Notes under the pieces: model-generated
Databases searched by the model: none
What the model was told of the DNA's origin: nothing
Seen by the model: only the letters and a program-made list of their open reading frames with translations
From: Seongchinamella unica
GTDB taxonomy: Bacteria; Pseudomonadota; Gammaproteobacteria; Pseudomonadales; Halieaceae
DNA: 64,000 nucleotides
NCBI RefSeq assembly: GCF_004354085.1
Contig: NZ_SMSE01000004.1
Coordinates: 310,001-374,000 of the forward strand
Direction of reading: 5' to 3'
Shown: one piece after another, positions 43,200 through 52,466 of the stretch
Position numbering within the stretch: position 1 is the first letter of the stretch
How the letters are laid out: every line of letters starts with the position of its first letter
Program-made: the position numbers and the translations under genes

Positions 43200-43736
43200 T
43201 CAGCAGACGTTGTAGACCAGCCTGCCGTTACAGTAACGACACAGGTAGGTGCCGGTTCCCCTGAGTATCCGGTTGTGACGCGTGGTTGACACCTGGTGTT
43301 GGCGGCAGTCGCAGCGGTAGGGGTGCGTTCGCTGTCGTCGCTGGGGTATGCCCTCCAGGTCTGCCTTGAAGGTCACCTCGGGGGCGGCACCGAAAAAATG
43401 CATCAGCGCCTGCCATTCCTCCCCATGGGGCCTGACCTTCCCCAGTCCGTGTATCTCGTGCACGATGTAATGGGCCACCTCATGGGGTACTGTGCCCTCC
43501 AGATTGACCCGCCAGTACTTGGCGAATATCCAGGGATTGAAGCGAATCTCCCGTTGCCGCCCCTGGGCACGGAACATGCCGGCGGTCGTTCCGCTCAGGT
43601 CGAACAGCACGGGAATTCGTTCAAATGGCCGTTCCAGCACTTCTTCCGCCTGGGCGATGTAGTACTCTGTGCGCTCCAGTACCTGCTGGCACTGGCTTTC
43701 GTCTATGGGCTCAATCACCGCAAAAAATACTGACAA
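43200..43736 (-). CDS. sprT: SprT family zinc metalloprotease-like protein
   Basis: A 178-residue protein with the SprT-like fold: HEVAHYIVH zinc-peptidase motif and a C-terminal zinc ribbon with CDC and CRYC pairs. The N-terminal region is PVLFDLSGTTAGMFRAQGR. The function of bacterial SprT is not well established; its eukaryotic relatives (SPRTN) cut DNA-protein crosslinks. The start is uncertain: the frame begins at TTG 43736, with GTG 43718 as the alternative. It converges on DUF748 with a 3-base gap. Confidence 0.9.
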   Translation of the reverse strand: MSVFFAVIEPIDESQCQQVLERTEYYIAQAEEVLERPFERIPVLFDLSGTTAGMFRAQGRQREIRFNPWIFAKYWRVNLEGTVPHEVAHYIVHEIHGLGKVRPHGEEWQALMHFFGAAPEVTFKADLEGIPQRRQRTHPYRCDCRQHQVSTTRHNRILRGTGTYLCRYCNGRLVYNVC

Positions 43737-43769
43737 CCGGACATGGGCCGATCATAACAGAGCAAACGC

Positions 43770-43782
43770 TGACAGGCTGTCA
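43770..43782. promoter_or_regulatory. Perfect palindrome upstream of the acyl-CoA operon
   Basis: TGACAG-g-CTGTCA is a 13-base perfect inverted repeat in the gap between sprT (minus) and the phosphotransferase gene (plus), about 114 bases before the ATG. A dimeric regulator such as a TetR- or GntR-type fatty-acid sensor could bind it. No regulator is identified. Confidence 0.4.
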
Positions 43783-43895
43783 CCTATGGTCTACTTTTTT
43801 GTTGTTCGGCGTCATTGGCAGCCAATCGGACAGGCCACAGACTTTGCCCCGGTCCTAGACGTCCGGGGTCAACCCCAACCAAGTAAAGAGAAACC

Positions 43896-44915
43896 ATGAG
43901 CACACAAGATCTCGATACCGCCAGGCTGGGTGACTACCTGGCAGCATACCTACCGGGGCTCAACGGCCCCATTACCGCGGAAAAGTTCGCCGGCGGCCAG
44001 TCCAACCCGACATTCAGGCTGAGTGCCGGAGACCAGCACTGGGTGCTGCGCCGCAAACCCCCCGGGGAACTGCTCAAATCTGCCCACGCGGTGGACCGGG
44101 AATACCGGGTCATCTCCGCCCTTCAGGATACGCCAGTGCCCGTACCCCGAACCTATGTACTGTGCGAGGACGAGTCAGTTATCGGTTCCATGTTTTACGT
44201 GATGGAGTATCTCGAGGGAAGAATTTTCTGGGACCCGAAATTACCCGAGGCTCAGAACAATGCGGAGCGCGCCGCCATCTTCGACAGCATGAACGCCACC
44301 ATGGCCGCCCTGCACAATGTCAATGTTGATGAAGTGGGACTCGCGGACTACGGCAAACCGGGTAACTACTTTGAGCGCCAGGTGAATCGCTGGAGCAAGC
44401 AGTACCGGGCCTCGCAAACCCAGGATATTCCCGAGATGGAGCGGCTGATGGACTACCTGGTCGCCAATATGCCAGAGGACGACGGCCAGGTGAGACTGGT
44501 GCACGGTGACTATCGCCTGGACAACCTGATGTTCCACCCGACCGAACCGCGGGCCATCGCCCTGCTCGACTGGGAGCTCTCCACACTCGGGAACCCCCTG
44601 GCGGACCTGGCCAACCAGTGCATGGCCTGGATGCTTCCCGGCGGCGGCGGTATCGCCGGCATGCAGGGCGTGGACCGCAAGTCACTGGGCATTCCCAGCG
44701 ATGAAGAATACATTGCACGTTACTGTGAACGCACCGGCCGGCAAGGTATCGATAACTGGAACTTCTACATTATTTTTTCCATGTTCCGCCTTGCCGCAAT
44801 TCTCCAGGGCGTCGCCAAGCGGGCAGAATTGGGCAATGCGTCAAGCCCCGAGGCAAAGGCTCGCGGCGAAATGGTCGTGCCCCTGGCCGAGACAGCGGTA
44901 GCGCTGATCGACTGA
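43896..44915 (+). CDS. Phosphotransferase family protein (ACAD10/11-kinase-like)
   Basis: A 339-residue aminoglycoside-phosphotransferase-fold kinase. Nucleotide motif [10 protein letters not shown], the catalytic loop [12 protein letters not shown] and the metal motif [16 protein letters not shown] are intact. Homologs beside acyl-CoA genes phosphorylate 4-hydroxyacyl-CoAs to start their isomerisation (ACAD10/11 pathway) or act on small alcohols. In this operon, next to a hydratase and thiolase, a 4-hydroxyacid or related role is the best inference. Confidence 0.9.
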   Translation: MSTQDLDTARLGDYLAAYLPGLNGPITAEKFAGGQSNPTFRLSAGDQHWVLRRKPPGELLKSAHAVDREYRVISALQDTPVPVPRTYVLCEDESVIGSMFYVMEYLEGRIFWDPKLPEAQNNAERAAIFDSMNATMAALHNVNVDEVGLADYGKPGNYFERQVNRWSKQYRASQTQDIPEMERLMDYLVANMPEDDGQVRLVHGDYRLDNLMFHPTEPRAIALLDWELSTLGNPLADLANQCMAWMLPGGGGIAGMQGVDRKSLGIPSDEEYIARYCERTGRQGIDNWNFYIIFSMFRLAAILQGVAKRAELGNASSPEAKARGEMVVPLAETAVALID

Positions 44916-44969
44916 GCAGACTTTCACTCAAGCCCCGCAGCTGGGCAAGACCTCTACGGAGATAGCAAT

Positions 44970-45740
44970 ATGACTGATGAACAATCTGTACTGGTAGACG
45001 TTAACGAGGGCGTCATGACCATCACCCTCAATCGTCCCAAGGCTAAAAACGCCGTCAACCTGGCCCTTGCCAAGGGAGTCGCGGCCGCCCTCGAAGAACT
45101 GGACAGCAACGACGACATTCGCGTGGCCATCCTCACCGGCGCCGGCGGCACCTTCTGCGCGGGTATGGACCTGAAAGCCTTTGTCACCGGTGAATTGCCC
45201 GTTATCCCGGGTCGCGGTTTCGGTGGCCTGGCGGAGAGATCCCCGGAGAAACCGCTGATCGCCGCCGTGGAAGGCTACGCCCTGGCAGGCGGTCTGGAAC
45301 TGATGATTTCCTGCGACCTGATCGTGGCCGCCGAGGATGCCCAGTTCGGCATTACCGAAGTGAAGCGAGGCCTGGTCGCCGGCGCTGGCGGCCTGATGAA
45401 ACTGCCCCGCCAGATCCCACCGCGCCTGGCCATGGAGATGGCGCTACTGGGCGATTTTTCCGGTGCCCAACGGGCACTGGAAATGGGTTTGATCAACCGC
45501 GTGGTACCCGCCGGCGAGGCCCTGGAAGGCGCCCGTGAACTGGCGACAAAGATCGCGGCCAACGGTCCCCTTGCGGTGCGCGTGACCAAGCAGGTGATGA
45601 TGGAGCAGGAAGACTGGTCCACCACCGAGATGTGGGCCAAACAGCAGGCACTGGTCAATCCCGTGTTTACCAGCGAAGACGCCATCGAAGGCGCCACCGC
45701 CTTCGCCGAAAAACGCGCACCCCAGTGGAAAGGCAGGTAG
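44970..45740 (+). CDS. Enoyl-CoA hydratase
   Basis: A 256-residue crotonase that hydrates 2-enoyl-CoA. Unlike the paralog at 34 kb, both catalytic glutamates are present: GGLELMISCD and FGITEVKRG. Oxyanion-hole segments GAGGTFCAGMDLKAF and VEGYALAGG are intact. Ribosome site GGAG is 9 bases before ATG 44970. Second gene of the operon; ends 4 bases before the thiolase start. Confidence 0.94.
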   Translation: MTDEQSVLVDVNEGVMTITLNRPKAKNAVNLALAKGVAAALEELDSNDDIRVAILTGAGGTFCAGMDLKAFVTGELPVIPGRGFGGLAERSPEKPLIAAVEGYALAGGLELMISCDLIVAAEDAQFGITEVKRGLVAGAGGLMKLPRQIPPRLAMEMALLGDFSGAQRALEMGLINRVVPAGEALEGARELATKIAANGPLAVRVTKQVMMEQEDWSTTEMWAKQQALVNPVFTSEDAIEGATAFAEKRAPQWKGR

Positions 45741-45744
45741 GGAC

Positions 45745-46986
45745 ATGACAATGAAAGAAGCATGGATTATTGACGCCTGCCGCACACCCCGCGGCATCGG
45801 CAAGAAAGGCAAGGGCGCACTGGCGGACCAGCACCCGCAGCACCTCGGGGCGGTGGTGCTGGAAGCCCTGCGTGAGCGTAATGACCTCAATACCGCAGAT
45901 GTGGGCGACATCATTTTCGGTACCAGCTCCCAGCGCGGTCGCCAGTCCGGCGACCTGGCGCGTATGGCGGCGCTGGAGGCAGGCTACGACATCACGTCCT
46001 CGGGCATGACGCTGGACCGTTTCTGTGGCTCGGGCATTACCTCGGTCAACCTGGCGGCCATGAACATCATGTCCGGCAGCGAGGATGTGGTGATTGGCGG
46101 CGGCGCGGAAATGATGTCTACCTACGGTGAAGAGGGTGCCATGCCTTCGATGCTGATGGACAACGGCAACCTGAAACTGCGCGCCATGCATCCCCAGCCC
46201 CACCAGGGTGTGTGCGCCGATGCCATTGCCACCATGGAAGGGATTACCCGGGAAGAACTGGACGCGCAGGCCTTCGAAACCCAGCAAAAGGCAGCCAGGG
46301 CCATTGCCGAAGGACGCTTTGACAAGAGCCTGGTGGCGGTGAAAGACGTTGACGGCAACGTGGTGCTGGACAAGGAAGAGTTCCCTCGCCCGCAGACCAC
46401 GCTGGAAGCCCTCAGCGAGTTGCAGCCCTCCTTCGCAGCCGTCGCCGACTACCCGCTGGACGAAAGCGGCCTCACCTTCCGCAAGCTGCTCAACCAGAAG
46501 TACCCGGATGTTGAAATCCAGCATATGCACCATGCGGGCAACTCGTCCGGCGTGGTGGACGGCGCCGGCGCGATCCTGCTGTCGTCTCCCGAGTACGCCA
46601 GAGCACAGGGCTGGAAACCCCGCGCCCGCATCGTTGCCATGGCCAACCAGGGTGACTGCCCCACGCTGATGCTGAACGCCCCGGTGCCGGCAGCGCGTAA
46701 AGTGCTCGCCAAGGCTGGCCTGAGTATTGATGACATCGACGTCTGGGAAATCAATGAAGCCTTCGCGGTGGTGTCCGAAAAGTTCATGCGCGATCTGGGC
46801 ATGGACCGGGACAAGGTCAACATCAATGGCGGCGCCATGGCCCTGGGACACCCCATCGGCGCCACTGGTTCGCTGCTGATCAACACCGCGCTGGATGAAC
46901 TGGAACGCCAGGACAAGCAGTTTGGTCTGGTAACCATGTGTGCCGCCGGAGGCATGGCCCCGGCCATCATCATCGAGCGAATTTGA
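45745..46986 (+). CDS. Acetyl-CoA acyltransferase (thiolase)
   Basis: A 413-residue thiolase that cleaves 3-oxoacyl-CoA. The nucleophile Cys94 is in LDRFCGSG, His369 in GHPIGATG and the general-base Cys399 in MCAAGGMAP; NEAFAVV is also present. The start MTMKEAWIIDACRTPRG is canonical, with either ATG 45745 or 45751. The sub-type resembles FadI/AtoB-like enzymes; chain-length preference is not readable. Confidence 0.96.
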   Translation: MTMKEAWIIDACRTPRGIGKKGKGALADQHPQHLGAVVLEALRERNDLNTADVGDIIFGTSSQRGRQSGDLARMAALEAGYDITSSGMTLDRFCGSGITSVNLAAMNIMSGSEDVVIGGGAEMMSTYGEEGAMPSMLMDNGNLKLRAMHPQPHQGVCADAIATMEGITREELDAQAFETQQKAARAIAEGRFDKSLVAVKDVDGNVVLDKEEFPRPQTTLEALSELQPSFAAVADYPLDESGLTFRKLLNQKYPDVEIQHMHHAGNSSGVVDGAGAILLSSPEYARAQGWKPRARIVAMANQGDCPTLMLNAPVPAARKVLAKAGLSIDDIDVWEINEAFAVVSEKFMRDLGMDRDKVNINGGAMALGHPIGATGSLLINTALDELERQDKQFGLVTMCAAGGMAPAIIIERI

Positions 46987-46994
46987 TCCGCACA

Positions 46995-47864
46995 GTGAGC
47001 GAAACGAGGGAATATCATCTCGATATCGGAGACGTGGAACTGGCGGTCGTGGAGTGGCCGGGTGAAGGTGACCCGGTCTTGCTACTGCACGCCACCGGCT
47101 TCCACAGCCGCTGCTGGAACCAGGTCGTGTCGCGGCTTCCGGGACGCCAGATCTACGCGGTCGATCTCCGCTACCACGGCAAGAGTGACAGTATCGGCGA
47201 GGTGGACTGGCAGATCCTGAGCAGGGACATCTGCCTGCTGATAGACAAACTGGATTTGCGCAACATCGTTGCAGCCGGTCACTCCATCGGTGGCTATCTT
47301 CTGGCCCGGGCAGCTGTGGCCCGCCTGGATCGGTTCAGGCACGCCCTACTCATAGACCCCGTCATTACCTCCCGGGAAAGTTACCAACTTTCCCGTCAGG
47401 CTTTTGCCGATATTGATGCGGCAGACCACCCTGTGGCTCGACGCAAGAACAAGTGGCAGGATGCCGAGGAGATGTTTGAGCATTTCAGGGACCGCAGCCC
47501 CTTCGACAGCTGGCAACCGGAGGTCCTCAAGGATTACTGCGACTACGCGTTACATCCAAGCAACGAGGAGGGTTTCCGCCAGTTGCTGTGCGACCCGCTC
47601 AACGAGGCGTCGATCTACGCCAGCCAGGGCTACAGTGATGACATACTCGATGAGCTGCCGCGACTGCGCAAGCCGGTTACCCTGCTGCGGGCCAGATACT
47701 CCGGCATTGTTCCGGGCGACTTTACCGGTTCACCGACCTGGCCAGAACTCGCCTCGATGCTGCCCGATTGCACCGACATCTACCTGCCTGATATGAACCA
47801 CTTTATACCCATGCAGGACCCTGCTATGGTGGCCGGCCTTATTCAGCAGGCCCTGGATTCTTGA
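46995..47864 (+). CDS. Alpha/beta hydrolase
   Basis: A 289-residue hydrolase. The oxyanion motif LLLHATGFHSRCW, the nucleophile elbow AGHSIGGYLL, and a C-terminal His in MNHFIPMQDP are in place; the acidic residue falls in the segment after YSGIV. It resembles haloalkane-dehalogenase/epoxide-hydrolase-like folds or esterases; substrate unknown. GTG 46995 starts SETREYHLDIGD; a TTG at 46983 overlapping the thiolase stop is an alternative. It is tightly packed into the operon. Confidence 0.88.
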   Translation: MSETREYHLDIGDVELAVVEWPGEGDPVLLLHATGFHSRCWNQVVSRLPGRQIYAVDLRYHGKSDSIGEVDWQILSRDICLLIDKLDLRNIVAAGHSIGGYLLARAAVARLDRFRHALLIDPVITSRESYQLSRQAFADIDAADHPVARRKNKWQDAEEMFEHFRDRSPFDSWQPEVLKDYCDYALHPSNEEGFRQLLCDPLNEASIYASQGYSDDILDELPRLRKPVTLLRARYSGIVPGDFTGSPTWPELASMLPDCTDIYLPDMNHFIPMQDPAMVAGLIQQALDS

Positions 47865-49327
47865 TCGGACAGCTTCTCAAATCATTTGTCACGGTTGCCC
47901 TGACACTGCTCATCGCCGTGATTGGCTGGGGCGCCTATCACTACTTCAGCTTTGAGCAACGGGACGACGAGACCCGTTTAAAGGGCAAGCGGGACTACCT
48001 GGAACACATCGAAACCCTCGGCGCCAATCTCAACGACGCGCCAGACATTATTTTTATTCTTTACGACGATATGGGCTATGGCGATATCGGTGCCGGCGCC
48101 ACCCGCCCCGGTCCCATCGCTACACCCCATCTGGATGCGCTCGCTGAGAACGGCATGGTACTCAGCGACTTTCACTCCCCGGCACCCACCTGCACACCTT
48201 CCCGGGCGGGATATCTCACCGGGAGATTGCCACCGAGAGCGGGACTGCCCCATGTCATCTTCCCTTCGGACAGTCGGAAGGCATTTTTCCTTCACACCAT
48301 GACCGGCTCTGACAGCAATATCCGGCTGCCCGCTGAAGAAATTACCCTTGCCGAAGTGCTGCAGGCAGCCGGCTACCATACCGGGATGGTGGGCAAATGG
48401 CACCTGGGCGACCACAGCCCGTCGCTGCCCAACGACTTCGGGTTCGACTATTATTATGGCGCCCTGTACAGCAATGACATGGCGCCCTTTGAACTCTACC
48501 GCAATCGCAAAATTGACGTACCCGCCCCGGTTGACCAGCGTTACCTCAGTGAGCGTTACATCGACGCGGCACTGGGCTTTCTTGAACAGGCGGGAGCGCA
48601 GCGCTTTTTCCTCTACTTCGCCCACAACTTCCCTCACGACCCGCTGAGTGCCAGGAACGAGCGCCTCGGCAGCTCCGACGGCGGCCTCTACGGTGACGTA
48701 TTGGAAGAAATCGATGAGGGAATAGGCGCTCTGATAGCAGCCCTCAGGCAGTCGGGGCGACTCGACAACACCCTGATCATTGTCAGCTCGGATAACGGAC
48801 CCTGGTACCAGGGCAATGCGGGCGGCCAGCGGGGCCGCAAAGGCAACACCTTCGAAGGCGGAATGCGGGTGCCCTTTATCGCCCACTGGCCGGCAGCTAT
48901 CGACGGCGGCGAGCATTCCACAGCAATGGCAATGGGGACCGATCTGCTGCCAACAGTGCTGGAGATCCTGGCATTGCCGGCCCCCAATGATCGAGTCCTG
49001 GACGGGCGCAGTATGCTGCCTGTTCTGCAGCAGGGCACTGCCGCCCCTGACCGGTACCTGCACTATTACGACGGTGAAACATTGTTCGCAGTGCGGGATC
49101 AGCGCTTCAAGTACCGCGCAGCCGCCGGGGTGCATTACGCCACAGACCAGATGCCGGTTGCCTTCGCCGTCTCCCAGAAGGAATGGTTGTTCGACCTGCA
49201 GGCCGACCCGGGGGAGTCCTATGACGTATCAGCCCGTTATCCTGAAAAGCTCGAGAAATTGCGCCAGGAGTTCCAGCGCAAGCAAGCAGAGATGGCGGCC
49301 AACAAGCGCGGCTGGGTTTCCCGCTGA
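47861..49327 (+). CDS. Arylsulfatase-type sulfatase, membrane-anchored
   Basis: A 488-residue sulfatase. An N-terminal membrane segment (FVTVALTLLIAVIGWGAYHY) anchors it to the periplasmic face. The catalytic signature CTPSRAGYLTGR carries the Cys converted to formylglycine. Metal ligands are in YDDMGYGD and SSDNGPW, and GKWHLGDH is the second substrate motif. Starts at TTG 47861, overlapping the hydrolase stop (TTGA). It may release sulfate from steroid, aryl or polysaccharide sulfates. A formylglycine-generating enzyme gene is not in the window. Confidence 0.93.
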   Translation: MIGQLLKSFVTVALTLLIAVIGWGAYHYFSFEQRDDETRLKGKRDYLEHIETLGANLNDAPDIIFILYDDMGYGDIGAGATRPGPIATPHLDALAENGMVLSDFHSPAPTCTPSRAGYLTGRLPPRAGLPHVIFPSDSRKAFFLHTMTGSDSNIRLPAEEITLAEVLQAAGYHTGMVGKWHLGDHSPSLPNDFGFDYYYGALYSNDMAPFELYRNRKIDVPAPVDQRYLSERYIDAALGFLEQAGAQRFFLYFAHNFPHDPLSARNERLGSSDGGLYGDVLEEIDEGIGALIAALRQSGRLDNTLIIVSSDNGPWYQGNAGGQRGRKGNTFEGGMRVPFIAHWPAAIDGGEHSTAMAMGTDLLPTVLEILALPAPNDRVLDGRSMLPVLQQGTAAPDRYLHYYDGETLFAVRDQRFKYRAAAGVHYATDQMPVAFAVSQKEWLFDLQADPGESYDVSARYPEKLEKLRQEFQRKQAEMAANKRGWVSR

Positions 49328-49339
49328 CCCATCCCTGGG

Positions 49340-49365
49340 CGCCTGATTGTTCAGCCGCTCAGGCG
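49340..49365. terminator. Possible hairpin at the sulfatase/molybdoprotein junction
   Basis: CGCCTGA and TCAGGCG form a 7-bp inverted repeat around a 12-base loop, between two convergent genes, overlapping the last bases of the molybdoprotein gene. No T-tract on either strand, so the terminator reading is weak. Confidence 0.3.
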
Positions 49366-51404
49366 TCAACCGCCTCGATATCAACGGTACAGTCGTAGTA
49401 GCAGGCGCCACCCGCCAGGTCTGCTTTGTGCCCGGGTATCAGGCCATTGGCCGTGATTCCGGTACTGCTGTCGCGCAGCCAGGCCCCCTTGGGAAGGTAA
49501 AGGGTGCCGCTGCGAATCCGCTCACTGATCGACAGTGGCAGTTCCAGTGTCCCCTGGTCGTTGAGCAGGCGAACCTGCTGGCCATTGTCCAGGCCCCGGG
49601 CGCTGGCATCGGCGGGATTCATTGCCACCTGCAGGTCCGAATCGTGCCCCTGGACACCGCCGAAGGTAGAGTTGATACGTTTTTCCGACGCCGGCGTCAC
49701 CAGCACAAAGTCTCGCTCCTTTTGCAACGGCTGGTAGCGTGGCAGCCCCATACCGCATTCCTGCTCCAGTCGCTCGCTGAACAACTCTATCCTGCCACTG
49801 GCAGTGGAGGGGCGTTGGCCGCGCAACAGGCTGGCTGGCCGGGATACAGCCATATCAACCGCCGTTCCGGTCGGGATGGTGCTGGCTGACCCTATGCCGG
49901 GACCCAGAACATCGGGGTCAATCGCCTGGTCCATCAGTTGCGCATCGGTGTCACTGAAGCAGGGCTCGTCAAAGCCAAATCGGGCCGCGAGGCGGCGAAA
50001 GAGTTCAGTATTGGGGATAGCCTCACCCTGCGGCTGCAACACGGGCTGCGAGCGCTGCAGAAACTGATGTCCGTAGGACTTGTACAAATCGCCAATTTCC
50101 AGGTGGCTGGCCGCCGGGAGAATGACATCCGCCAGGGCCATGGTGTCTGTCATACTGATGTCCGAGCCAACCACAAACAGGGCCTCACTGCCCAGCGCAG
50201 TGCGCAATTTGCCCTGCTCGGGATTCACCGCCACCGGGTTATGGTTATAAATAAACAGGGCCTTGAGCGGCAATGCCTCCCCGGGATCGAGAATGTGCTC
50301 CGCCAGGTCCAGCGTGTTGAACTGGCGAACCGCAGTCGCGGCCAGATCAGGGCGCTGCAGTCGCTGGCGATTGATCGGGAAGTACCCCGACACGTCACAG
50401 ACACCGGCACCCGGTACACCAATATTGCCACTGAGTGCCGGCAGAGCCAGCGCGGCACGGATACCGGAGCCGCCATTGCGATTTCGCTCCGGTGCAACGC
50501 CGAGGGAAATGGCCGCTGGACTCAACTCGCACCACATGCGGGCAAATTCGCCGATAACCGCCGCTTCCAGCCCGCAAATAGCGGCGGCTTTCGCCAGTGG
50601 GTACCTGGCGGCCTCTCGCAGAAATTCATCGGCGCCGGCAACATGCCGGTCGATAAATGCCTGGTCCAGTCCACCCAGCCGCTGCATCTCGGCCGCCACC
50701 GCATAAGCCAGCACCACGTCGGTACCGGGCATCAGTCCCAGGTGCAGGTCCGCCTCGTCGGCAATGCGGATTTTCCTCGGGTCAATCACCACCAGTCTTG
50801 CACCACGCTTGCGGGCATCACGGAGTCGCTTAATCAGGTGCAGGTTGCAGGCAGTAATGTTGTTACCCCAGACCACGATCAGTTTCGAATGATCCAGTTC
50901 CTCGAAGGAGATACCGCTGGTATCGCCGTACACACTGTCCCAGGCCGCACTGGAAACCGCGGTACACAGTGGCGTGGTATCCACCCTGCTACTGCCAAGC
51001 CGGTTAAAGAAGCGCCGGTCCATTGATCCGGACGAGAGTAATCCCATCGGCCCGCCGTAAGTGAGCCCGGCAATCGCCTGGGGGCCGCACTGTTCAATGA
51101 TGGCGCTGAAACGCTCGTGGATGACGTCCAGGGCCGCGGACCAACTCACCTGGCGGTAGGACCCCGCACCCTTGGGACCGTCCCGTAGCAGGGGCGTTCG
51201 TAGTCGGTCCGGACCGTGCACCTGCTGCGGCAAGGCGCTGGCGACCTTGCTGCAGATTCTGCCACGGGTAAACGGGTTCGCCCTGCTGCCGCGAACTTTT
51301 ACCACCCTGCCCTCGGCCACCTCCACCGACAGGCTGCAGGTATCGGCGCAATCCAGTGGGCAAACAGCGTCAGCCGTATGCCGGGCAGGTTGAGGTCGGT
51401 TCAT
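49359..51404 (-). CDS. Molybdopterin-dependent oxidoreductase (formate-dehydrogenase-like)
   Basis: A 681-residue molybdopterin enzyme. The N-terminal [4Fe-4S] ligands are CPLDCADTCSLSV and RGRICSKV. Molybdopterin-binding stretches include VVWGNNITACNLHLIKRLRD and the C-terminal MNPADASARGLDNG. TTPLCTAVSS holds a Cys that could ligate molybdenum. No twin-arginine signal, so it is cytoplasmic. The substrate cannot be read; formate is plausible because purU, which releases formate, is next on the same strand (48-base gap). No electron-transfer subunits are adjacent. Confidence 0.92.
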   Translation of the reverse strand: MNRPQPARHTADAVCPLDCADTCSLSVEVAEGRVVKVRGSRANPFTRGRICSKVASALPQQVHGPDRLRTPLLRDGPKGAGSYRQVSWSAALDVIHERFSAIIEQCGPQAIAGLTYGGPMGLLSSGSMDRRFFNRLGSSRVDTTPLCTAVSSAAWDSVYGDTSGISFEELDHSKLIVVWGNNITACNLHLIKRLRDARKRGARLVVIDPRKIRIADEADLHLGLMPGTDVVLAYAVAAEMQRLGGLDQAFIDRHVAGADEFLREAARYPLAKAAAICGLEAAVIGEFARMWCELSPAAISLGVAPERNRNGGSGIRAALALPALSGNIGVPGAGVCDVSGYFPINRQRLQRPDLAATAVRQFNTLDLAEHILDPGEALPLKALFIYNHNPVAVNPEQGKLRTALGSEALFVVGSDISMTDTMALADVILPAASHLEIGDLYKSYGHQFLQRSQPVLQPQGEAIPNTELFRRLAARFGFDEPCFSDTDAQLMDQAIDPDVLGPGIGSASTIPTGTAVDMAVSRPASLLRGQRPSTASGRIELFSERLEQECGMGLPRYQPLQKERDFVLVTPASEKRINSTFGGVQGHDSDLQVAMNPADASARGLDNGQQVRLLNDQGTLELPLSISERIRSGTLYLPKGAWLRDSSTGITANGLIPGHKADLAGGACYYDCTVDIEAVDA

Positions 51405-51452
51405 ATTGGTGCCCTCACGTTCTGGAACGGGAATGAGCTGGCGGGCGGTTTC

Positions 51453-52325
51453 TCATGGCGTAAACACCACCGTCTTGTTGCCGCGAACAATCACTCTGTC
51501 CTCCAGATGGTAGCGCAGGCCACGGGACAGCGCCGAGCGCTCGACATCGCGCCCCAGGCGCACCATGTCATCCTTGTCGCAGCTGTGGCTGACACGAATC
51601 ACGTCCTGCTCGATGATGGGTCCTTCGTCCAGGTCCTCGGTCACGTAGTGGCAGGTAGCGCCAATCAATTTGACCCCGCGATCATAGGCCTTTTGATAAG
51701 GATTGGCGCCAATGAACGAAGGCAGGAAGCTGTGATGAATATTGATCAGCCGCCCTGCATAGGCCTGGCACAGGCTGGGAGGGATGATTTGCATATAGCG
51801 GGCCAGGACGATGGTATCGGCCTGGTAGTGCTCAATGAGCTCGGACGTTCTGGCGAACGCCTCGCTCTTACCCTCGCGGGGGACAGGCACGTGGTGAAAG
51901 GGAATGTCATGCCATTCGACCATGCTACGCAAATTTTCGTGATTGGAAATCACGCAGGGAATGGTGCAGTTGAGTTCCTCGCTCTTCCAGCGATGCAGCA
52001 GGTCGGCGAGGCAGTGCGAGGCCTGGCTGGCCATGATGACAACGCTGCGTGGAGTACTGTTGTCGCGCAGGTACCAATCCATGGTAAAGCGCGCAGCCAG
52101 CGGAGCAAACTCCTCGCAAAATGTTTGCTGGTCAACTGAGAGGGTGTTGCCGTCGATAACATTGCGCAGGAAAAACCACCCCTGATCGATATCTGTGTGC
52201 TGGTTGGATTCGAGCAACGAGCCACCGCGCTCGGCGATAAACTGGCAGACGGCGGCGACAATGCCGACGTCGTCCGGGCAGGACACAATCAGGGTCAGGC
52301 TGGATTTACTGGGAGTTTCACTCAT
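51453..52325 (-). CDS. purU: Formyltetrahydrofolate deformylase PurU
   Basis: A 290-residue enzyme that hydrolyses 10-formyl-THF to THF and formate. The N-terminal ACT domain (LTLIVSCPDDVGIVAAVCQF) is followed by the formyl-transferase fold with NHENLRS, the catalytic INIHHSFLPSF, and Asp in EDLDEGPII. Start ATG 52325 with AGGAAG upstream. Placed between a molybdoprotein and a GbcA-like oxygenase, matching one-carbon overflow during methylamine or glycine-betaine demethylation. Confidence 0.97.
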   Translation of the reverse strand: MSETPSKSSLTLIVSCPDDVGIVAAVCQFIAERGGSLLESNQHTDIDQGWFFLRNVIDGNTLSVDQQTFCEEFAPLAARFTMDWYLRDNSTPRSVVIMASQASHCLADLLHRWKSEELNCTIPCVISNHENLRSMVEWHDIPFHHVPVPREGKSEAFARTSELIEHYQADTIVLARYMQIIPPSLCQAYAGRLINIHHSFLPSFIGANPYQKAYDRGVKLIGATCHYVTEDLDEGPIIEQDVIRVSHSCDKDDMVRLGRDVERSALSRGLRYHLEDRVIVRGNKTVVFTP

Positions 52326-52466
52326 GTGACTTCCTGGTGGGATAACAACAATCTCGGATTGGCAGCCGGCAGCGGCCTGGCAGATCGACGCGCTGTGCCA
52401 CTCACCCGATCATGCCACCTCAGTAAATGCAAGCCAAGCGTAAAGCGCCGCTGTCCCCGGGCCGCA

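Noticed and set aside
47978-49135. 385-codon minus-strand ORF over the sulfatase
   Set aside because: Antisense to a gene with the full sulfatase signature.
49938-51026. 362-codon plus-strand ORF over the molybdoprotein
   Set aside because: Antisense shadow of a motif-complete molybdopterin enzyme.
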